From: JANQHS01 sp965267505
GTDB lineage: Bacteria > Bacteroidota > Bacteroidia > Cytophagales > CCMP332
DNA length: 64,000 nucleotides
Reading direction: 5' to 3'
Assembly: GCA_965267505.1 (NCBI GenBank)
Contig: OZ254081.1
Span: 124,001-188,000 of the forward strand
This document shows positions 58,945 to 64,000 of the stretch, piece after piece. Every line of letters starts with the position of its first letter. Positions within the stretch are counted from its first letter, which is position 1. The position numbers were made by a program, and so were the translations under genes. The notes below the pieces were generated by a model. It worked only from the letters and a program-made list of their open reading frames with translations, did not search any database and had not been told where the DNA came from.

Positions 58945-60129
58945 TCAACGACATTTAAATCCGTCCAATACCAACCACCGATCTTCCTCAAGAAAAAGCT
59001 TTCCTCCCATGGCTCGAAGGGCAAAATTGGTTTGATGGCCAGTATTTCTGTTCAGCTCAAGATAGGGGACACCGTAATGAACAACGATCGTCCAATTCCC
59101 TGAGAAAAGATTCTTTCCTCCATCGGAGGTCGGCTCAATCTTTTGATATTTGTTATCGGCACAAAGATTTATCCAAGGAGTAAGCTTAACATTATCTGCA
59201 CCGGCACCCTGAGAGATCTCATCTTTTTTATAGGCTCTTTTCAAGCTTTTTCCAGTAAGGTCCAAAGACCATTGGGTTGCAAGTGGATGATTCTCCACTT
59301 CAAAATACTCTATGCTCTTTATGATCATATCCGCATAGTCCTCATGCTTGGGATGGTATTTTTCTTCTTCAACAATAGCAAAAACAATTGCTCCATGTCC
59401 TTTGTTACTTAAAGATACAGCTCCATGCCCCTGGGCAGATTTTCCCTCTGCAGTTCCGGAAATATCAAAAGTATAAATCGAATCCTGCAGCATTTTCACC
59501 TCCGATGATGGTTTAAGATTTAGTTCTTCGTCCTTATAGCCATCCTTAATGAAATTCAACATTTCCTCAATAGTCAGATGATCATGCCTGAAAACCAGAA
59601 CAAAACCAGGCTCCTGCTCGCCTACCAAAATGATTTCGGTTCCATTATTCTGAGCCTCTAAACCGGCGGGTAGATCAAATCTAATCCCAAGGTATGGTGC
59701 ATTAACAGTGCCGGATTTCACGATCAATTTTTCATTCTTTAACATGAAGTTTGACTCAGTGTTCGGAGGAAAGGCACCCTCATCCCTTACAAATTGGATC
59801 TCATATGGGTGGGTATAATCAGGTTGGCCATTCTTCAAATAATCGACAATTATAAAATGGAGAATGTCTCCCATGTAAAAAATCTCTACATGTTTTTTTC
59901 TTTCGAAGAAATCCATGGTGCCGATGGCTCTCTCCCCTTCTAATGTGGCTACCACCTTATAGGCACCACGATCATCATGAAAGTTTCCTCTGATCTCACC
60001 GTCTTCTTCGGTCAGCTCCAGATAAGAAACTTCACCATAAAAATCATGAATATACTTTCCAGCTAAATTGCTGCTATTCCCCAATTGGGAATAGATCAAA
60101 AACAAAAGCAGTAATAGGCTTGATCTCAC
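58945..60129 (-). CDS. Secreted hypothetical protein
   Basis: 394 residues from GTG at 60129. Signal peptide (SSLLLLLFLIYSQLGNSS) and an all-beta first domain (AGKYIHDFYGEVSYLELTEE, GEIRGNFHDDRG) reminiscent of lipocalin-like extracellular domains, then a second domain with strands such as APYLGIRFDLPAGL and GFVLVFRHDHLTIEEML. The last 125 residues include WSLDLTGKSLKRAYKKDEIS and end in a Cys. No catalytic motif recognised and no close relative known to me. It is separated from the POT gene by 43 bases on the same strand. Confidence 0.75.
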   Translation of the reverse strand: MRSSLLLLLFLIYSQLGNSSNLAGKYIHDFYGEVSYLELTEEDGEIRGNFHDDRGAYKVVATLEGERAIGTMDFFERKKHVEIFYMGDILHFIIVDYLKNGQPDYTHPYEIQFVRDEGAFPPNTESNFMLKNEKLIVKSGTVNAPYLGIRFDLPAGLEAQNNGTEIILVGEQEPGFVLVFRHDHLTIEEMLNFIKDGYKDEELNLKPSSEVKMLQDSIYTFDISGTAEGKSAQGHGAVSLSNKGHGAIVFAIVEEEKYHPKHEDYADMIIKSIEYFEVENHPLATQWSLDLTGKSLKRAYKKDEISQGAGADNVKLTPWINLCADNKYQKIEPTSDGGKNLFSGNWTIVVHYGVPYLELNRNTGHQTNFALRAMGGKLFLEEDRWLVLDGFKCR

Positions 60130-60172
60130 ACCAGGAAATTTCTACAAAATTATCAAAAAATCCACTTAGGAA

Positions 60173-61678
60173 TTAATCCACCCCGTGCATTAATTTATTG
60201 AGTTGACCTTTAAATATGACAATCAAAATGGCTATTACGACCAGCACATATCCAATATTGGAAAATACACCCGTATATATATCCAATTGGGCCCCAAGGT
60301 CCGCTACTTCGCCCCCAGAATTTTCTCCACCAGTAAGTGTGGCGATCTTACCTGCCACAAAATTGGCTATGGCAAAACTCAGGAACCATCCTCCCATGGC
60401 CGTGCCTGAAATATGCTTGGGTGCAAGCTTTGTTACCATGGAAAGTCCAATCGGGGAAAGGAATAACTCTCCAGTAGTATGAAGAAGGTAAAGGAAAACA
60501 AGTGTCATTAAAGGAACCTTGTAGTCAACGGCAAAATTGGCTGCCAGAGTTGTCACCAAAAAACCTAGTCCGAGTTGCAGGATCCCAAGGGCGAATTTCA
60601 TTGGAAGACTCGGATTTTTACCCATTTGGGAAAGCTTAACCCACATAACTGAGAAAATGGATCCAAAAACTATGATGAAGAACGGATTAAAGAATTGAGT
60701 CATTGAAGCCGGCATCTCCCATCCGAAGATTGATCTCTCTACGTTCCTTAAGGCGAAAAGAGTAAGTGAAGTACCCGCTTGCTCAAAACATGCCCAGAAA
60801 GTAACATTGATAAGCATGAAGATCACCAAGGCAATCATTCGGTCCCTCCACATACTTCCCTCTTTAGCTCCTGCCGAAATCAGACTCCACGCAACATATC
60901 CAAAGACCGCAAGAAGGAGATAATCCATGATCTCATTATGACTGATCAGAATGAAACAAAGGGGAATCATCAAGAGCGAACCTAATGTGATGATATGGAC
61001 CATGTTTAAGGGTCCAAAGACCGGCTTTTTAGATTCTTCTGGAATATCTAGTCCTGAGGCATCCTTATAAAGGTCCCTTCCGAACCAAAATATCAACAAT
61101 GCCATTAGCATCCCAGCTCCCGCCAGTGCAAATCCGTACCTGAAATCATAAACCTCACCCACGTAGGCCACAACCGAGGTTGCCAGTGCTGCACCTACAT
61201 TAATACCTATATAGAAAATGGTGAAACCCGAATCTCTTCTGGGATCACCATCCTTGTAAAGTTTTCCAACAATGGTAGAAATATTCGCCTTGAAATATCC
61301 ATTTCCAACGATAATACCTCCCATTCCAACGAAAAGCCAAAATTCATCACCGCCAAGGATCAAAAATTCTCCCAGGGACATCAATACCGCACCAAGCATA
61401 ATAGCAAATCGATAGCCCAGGAATTTATCTGCCAAACGACCACCCAAAACCGGAGCTGCATACACCAGGGCAGTATAGGCTCCATAAATCAAGGAAGCTT
61501 CAGCATCGCCTTTAAATAGCGATTGAACCAAATAAAGGGTTAGAAGTACCCTCATTCCATAATAGCAGAATCTCTCCCACATTTCGGAGAAAAAGCAAAT
61601 AATCAACCCGCGGGGATGTCCAAGAAAAGTAGGTTCTGCAGCTAATGTAGTGCTGTGATCAGGAGTATCGTGATCCAT
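60173..61678 (-). CDS. POT family proton-dependent oligopeptide transporter
   Basis: 501 residues with about 12-14 membrane helices. EMWERFCYYGMRVLLTLYLV carries the E-x-x-E-R-F-x-Y-Y-G motif for proton and peptide binding; VGNGYFKANISTIVGKLY is the PTR2 signature; TGELFLSPIGLSMVTKLAPK is the C-terminal family motif. It imports di- and tripeptides with protons. It stands alone between the secreted hypothetical protein and pckA. Confidence 0.94.
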   Translation of the reverse strand: MDHDTPDHSTTLAAEPTFLGHPRGLIICFFSEMWERFCYYGMRVLLTLYLVQSLFKGDAEASLIYGAYTALVYAAPVLGGRLADKFLGYRFAIMLGAVLMSLGEFLILGGDEFWLFVGMGGIIVGNGYFKANISTIVGKLYKDGDPRRDSGFTIFYIGINVGAALATSVVAYVGEVYDFRYGFALAGAGMLMALLIFWFGRDLYKDASGLDIPEESKKPVFGPLNMVHIITLGSLLMIPLCFILISHNEIMDYLLLAVFGYVAWSLISAGAKEGSMWRDRMIALVIFMLINVTFWACFEQAGTSLTLFALRNVERSIFGWEMPASMTQFFNPFFIIVFGSIFSVMWVKLSQMGKNPSLPMKFALGILQLGLGFLVTTLAANFAVDYKVPLMTLVFLYLLHTTGELFLSPIGLSMVTKLAPKHISGTAMGGWFLSFAIANFVAGKIATLTGGENSGGEVADLGAQLDIYTGVFSNIGYVLVVIAILIVIFKGQLNKLMHGVD

Positions 61679-61846
61679 ATATACTTAGGTAAAATTTGTC
61701 GAAAAATAAGCATAATGTTTAAATAGCCTATTCATTGAGTGAACCGAGGCAGCGAATTAGTCCTTTTGCCTGGATAATGAAAAAAAGGATTTAGAATTTA
61801 CCAAAAATCAGTTCTGAGAGGGTTTCGCTAGTCTGAATTTGCTTCT

Positions 61847-61854
61847 TACTTTTG
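61847..61854 (+). promoter_or_regulatory. -7 promoter box of pckA
   Basis: TACTTTTG is a perfect TAnnTTTG match 28 bases before the pckA ATG. The expected TTG element is replaced by TTC, so this is a one-half match. Confidence 0.55.
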
Positions 61855-61882
61855 CGCCTTCGTTTTAAATTCCTAGTCAATC

Positions 61883-63484
61883 ATGATCGAAAATGGTCAA
61901 AAATCATCCAATGGGTTAGATAAAGCCGGCATAAGTCAGGCTAAGGAGGTATTCTGGAATCTAAGCTCAGAGGAACTTACTCAAATAGCAGTAGATAATG
62001 GTGAAGGAGTTATTACCGACACCGGTGCCCTGATGTGCGATACAGGGACATTCACAGGAAGATCCCCTAAGGATCGCTTCGTAGTTGATGACGATAAAAC
62101 CCGAGACAGCGTTTGGTGGGGACCAGTCAACATAAAAATTTCAGAAGAGCATTTCGATGGGCTTCATCAAAAAATGCTAAAGTATCTTGAAGACAAGACA
62201 CTATATGTAAGAGATGCTTATGCAGGAGCCGATGAAAAATATAGGTTAAGGTTGAGGGTGATCAATGAATTGGCTTGGCATAACCTCTTTTGCAACAACC
62301 TATTCATCAGACCTCCAAAAGAGGACCTGGCCGATTTCGATCCTTCCTTCACTATACTTTCAGCACCCGGGTTTAAGGCCGATCCCGCAGTAGATGGTAC
62401 CAGACAGGAAAATTTTGCAATCCTGAACATGAAAAAGAGGATGATCCTTATCGGGGGAACCTCATACTCAGGAGAGATGAAAAAAGGAATTTTCTCCGTG
62501 ATGAATTATATCCTTCCTCACGACCATAATGTCTTGAGCATGCATTGCTCCGCCAATGTTGGGGAAGCTGGAGATACAGCAATCTTTTTTGGTCTAAGCG
62601 GAACAGGAAAAACGACTTTAAGTGCAGATCCAAACAGAGGTTTAATAGGTGATGACGAGCATGGATGGACAGAAAATTCAATTTTCAATTTTGAGGGAGG
62701 TTGTTATGCCAAGGTCATTGACCTAAGCCGTGAAAAGGAGCCACAGATCTGGGATGCTATTAGAACAGGAGCAATTGTTGAAAACACTCGTTTTCTTCCA
62801 GGAACACAGACCGTAGATTATCATAATTCAAGTGTTACAGAAAACACCAGGGCAGCCTACCCTATCGATCATATTTCAAACGCGGTGGAACCTTCTATTG
62901 GCGGTGTCCCAAAGAACATCTTCTTTTTGACCTGTGATGCATTTGGAGTATTACCTCCGATCTCAAGGCTTCAAAAAGGCCAGGCTATGTACCACTTCAT
63001 TTCAGGTTACACGGCAAAGGTAGCAGGGACAGAGGCTGGAATTACTGATCCTGTTACTGCTTTTTCAGCCTGCTTTGGATCTCCCTTCCTTCCCCTCCAT
63101 CCAACCAAATATGCAGAAATGCTTGGAAGGAAAATGGAGGAAACTGATGTGAAGGTATGGCTAATTAACACTGGCTGGTCAGGCGGACCTTTTGGAGTTG
63201 GCGAAAGAATGAGCCTGAAATATACCAGGGCCATGATCACAGCTGCTTTGAATGGCCAATTGGACAACGTGGATTATCATACTCACGAGATCTTCGGCCT
63301 GGATATTCCGGTTGAATGTCCTAACGTTCCTTCTGATATTCTTGACCCTAAGAACACCTGGGAAGACAAGGAAGCTTATGATATGAAGGCGAATGATCTG
63401 GCTTCTAAATTCAATGCGAATTTTGAGAAGTACTCAGATTTTGCCAATGCAGAGATCATGGCGGGAGCACCGGTTTCCGCATAG
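61883..63484 (+). CDS. pckA: Phosphoenolpyruvate carboxykinase (ATP)
   Basis: 533 residues. ATP-type PCK motifs: CDTGTFTGRSPKDRFVVDD, MKKGIFSVMNYILPHD, the P-loop FFGLSGTGKTTLSADPNRG, GDDEHGWTENSIFNFEGGCY (metal site) and NTGWSGGPFGVGERMSLKYT. It converts oxaloacetate to PEP for gluconeogenesis, and PEP is also the second substrate of KdsA. It has a -7 promoter box upstream and a strong terminator downstream, so it is a single-gene unit. Confidence 0.97.
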   Translation: MIENGQKSSNGLDKAGISQAKEVFWNLSSEELTQIAVDNGEGVITDTGALMCDTGTFTGRSPKDRFVVDDDKTRDSVWWGPVNIKISEEHFDGLHQKMLKYLEDKTLYVRDAYAGADEKYRLRLRVINELAWHNLFCNNLFIRPPKEDLADFDPSFTILSAPGFKADPAVDGTRQENFAILNMKKRMILIGGTSYSGEMKKGIFSVMNYILPHDHNVLSMHCSANVGEAGDTAIFFGLSGTGKTTLSADPNRGLIGDDEHGWTENSIFNFEGGCYAKVIDLSREKEPQIWDAIRTGAIVENTRFLPGTQTVDYHNSSVTENTRAAYPIDHISNAVEPSIGGVPKNIFFLTCDAFGVLPPISRLQKGQAMYHFISGYTAKVAGTEAGITDPVTAFSACFGSPFLPLHPTKYAEMLGRKMEETDVKVWLINTGWSGGPFGVGERMSLKYTRAMITAALNGQLDNVDYHTHEIFGLDIPVECPNVPSDILDPKNTWEDKEAYDMKANDLASKFNANFEKYSDFANAEIMAGAPVSA

Positions 63485-63500
63485 TTTTAAATCTGAGCCA

Positions 63501-63532
63501 AAAAACCCCCTGTTCTCGCAGGGGGTTTTTTT
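63501..63532 (+). terminator. Intrinsic terminator after pckA
   Basis: AAAAACCCCCTG (63501-63512) pairs with CAGGGGGTTTTT (63519-63530), six-base loop, and the T run continues to 63532. It lies 16 bases after the stop codon. Confidence 0.9.
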
Positions 63533-63600
63533 ATGCCCAAATCTCAAACCTCCTTCGTCAATCAGAATTTCTTAACTTCAGGGGAGTAACCTTTTCATGA

Positions 63601-64000
63601 ATGAAGCTTTTCTTTGGCTTTTTGCTATTAATCTTTTGCCTTCAGGATTCTTATTCCAATGATCCTTCTACAAACCCCATTGGTTTACAGCTTATTATGG
63701 GACCTGATTTTTCGATTGGAAGATATGGAACTAAAAATTCTATGAATGATGATGATGGCTATACTAAACTTGGCCACCATTGGGGTGCAAGTCTATACGC
63801 TCTATCAAATCATGGTTTTGGGGGATCATTAAACTTTGACTTCTTCTCTAGCTCAATTGACTACGACCACATGCAGGAAGTTTTTAACAGTCCGAGAGTT
63901 AGTATTGCTACAGGTGCCCCTGGCGAGGGAAATAGGTGGTTGCGATTTGGCCCCTCGATCGGACTCACACACCTATTGTACCTAAATCAAAAGAGATCGA
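63601..64000 (+). CDS. Outer-membrane-like secreted protein, cut by window edge
   Basis: ATG at 63601 opens a frame that stays open to the last base (133 residues visible). It begins with a signal peptide (MKLFFGFLLLIFCLQDSYS, cleavage near 20) and continues with NPIGLQLIMGPDFSIGRYGT, HWGASLYALSNHGFGGSLNF, FFSSSIDYDHMQEVF and RWLRFGPSIGLTHLLYLNQK, the alternating aromatic strands of an outer-membrane barrel. GGGGAG 17 to 12 bases upstream is a reasonable ribosome site. The overlapping ATG at 63597 gives a frame that stops after 21 codons. Function unknown; the 3' part lies outside. Confidence 0.7.
   Translation, partial: MKLFFGFLLLIFCLQDSYSNDPSTNPIGLQLIMGPDFSIGRYGTKNSMNDDDGYTKLGHHWGASLYALSNHGFGGSLNFDFFSSSIDYDHMQEVFNSPRVSIATGAPGEGNRWLRFGPSIGLTHLLYLNQKRS

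Noticed and set aside
61740..61790. Hairpin AGGCA...TGCCT between the POT gene and pckA
   Set aside because: Five-base arms with a long loop and no T tail; not above chance.
1..64000. CRISPR arrays, insertion sequences, integrases, prophage genes
   Set aside because: No evenly spaced direct repeats, cas genes, transposase or integrase motifs were seen anywhere in the window.

Overview
The window is a chromosomal segment from a member of the Bacteroidota, most likely a Cytophagales-type marine or soil bacterium. Evidence: two proteins end in type IX secretion (Por) sorting domains (left edge; 35.2-36.4 kb); several genes are preceded by the Bacteroidota -7 promoter box TAnnTTTG, twice with a TTG element 19-20 bp upstream; TTG starts are common; and many products belong to families typical of the phylum (DUF4421, DUF6090, POT transporter, BNR/sortilin-like giant protein, tandem amidohydrolases, LptE-SecG-GroES-GroEL neighbourhood). 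No rRNA, CRISPR array, insertion sequence, integrase or phage gene is visible.

Layout. 0-4.7 kb: a T9SS cargo protein cut by the edge, two YceI-family proteins flanking an outer-membrane porin-like protein, and a class III aminotransferase. 4.7-11.9 kb: a minus-strand, translationally coupled chain (pyruvate dehydrogenase-type E2, HslV, ArsC-like protein, two-domain amidohydrolase, S23-type four-helix bundle protein, amidohydrolase) behind a good TTG-N19-TATTTTTG promoter. 11.9-21.9 kb: pabB, then miaB, a sigma-54 activator, lptE, a protein with a histone-H1-like tail, secG, and then groES-groEL with a lipid kinase. 21.9-27.2 kb: a GT2/GT-C glycosyltransferase pair, a potassium channel and small envelope proteins. 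27.2-32.7 kb: a BNR propeller protein and an M28 peptidase, separated by an unexplained block of about 400 bp. 32.7-39.7 kb: an accessory-looking region (AadA-like nucleotidyltransferase, methyltransferase, small secreted peptide, uncharacterised protein, T9SS cargo, two AraC regulators, beta-lactamase-fold hydrolase) that faces the 3' end of a tRNA-Pro(GGG) gene. 40-42.6 kb: lipoprotein, CHAP-like protein, DUF4421 protein.

42.6-47.5 kb holds the most interesting system: a tightly packed operon that reads as 8-amino-8-deoxy-Kdo synthesis (kdnA, kdnB, kdsA, a KdsC-like phosphatase). In it the expected arabinose-5-phosphate isomerase (SIS-CBS, KdsD) is absent, and a transaldolase/fructose-6-phosphate-aldolase-like domain is instead fused to the KdsD-type CBS pair. 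This suggests a different route to, or control of, arabinose 5-phosphate for lipopolysaccharide core sugar synthesis.

47.5-58.9 kb: an OmpA-like lipoprotein, fdhD, a YdcF protein, a DUF6090 protein, elbB, and a near-complete molybdenum cofactor and molybdate uptake locus (moeB-like-rhodanese, modABC, moaA, moaD, moaE, MOSC, mobA, moaC, moeA) with no molybdoenzyme in view. 58.9-64 kb: a secreted hypothetical protein, a POT peptide transporter, ATP-type pckA with a strong terminator, and a secreted outer-membrane-like protein cut by the right edge.
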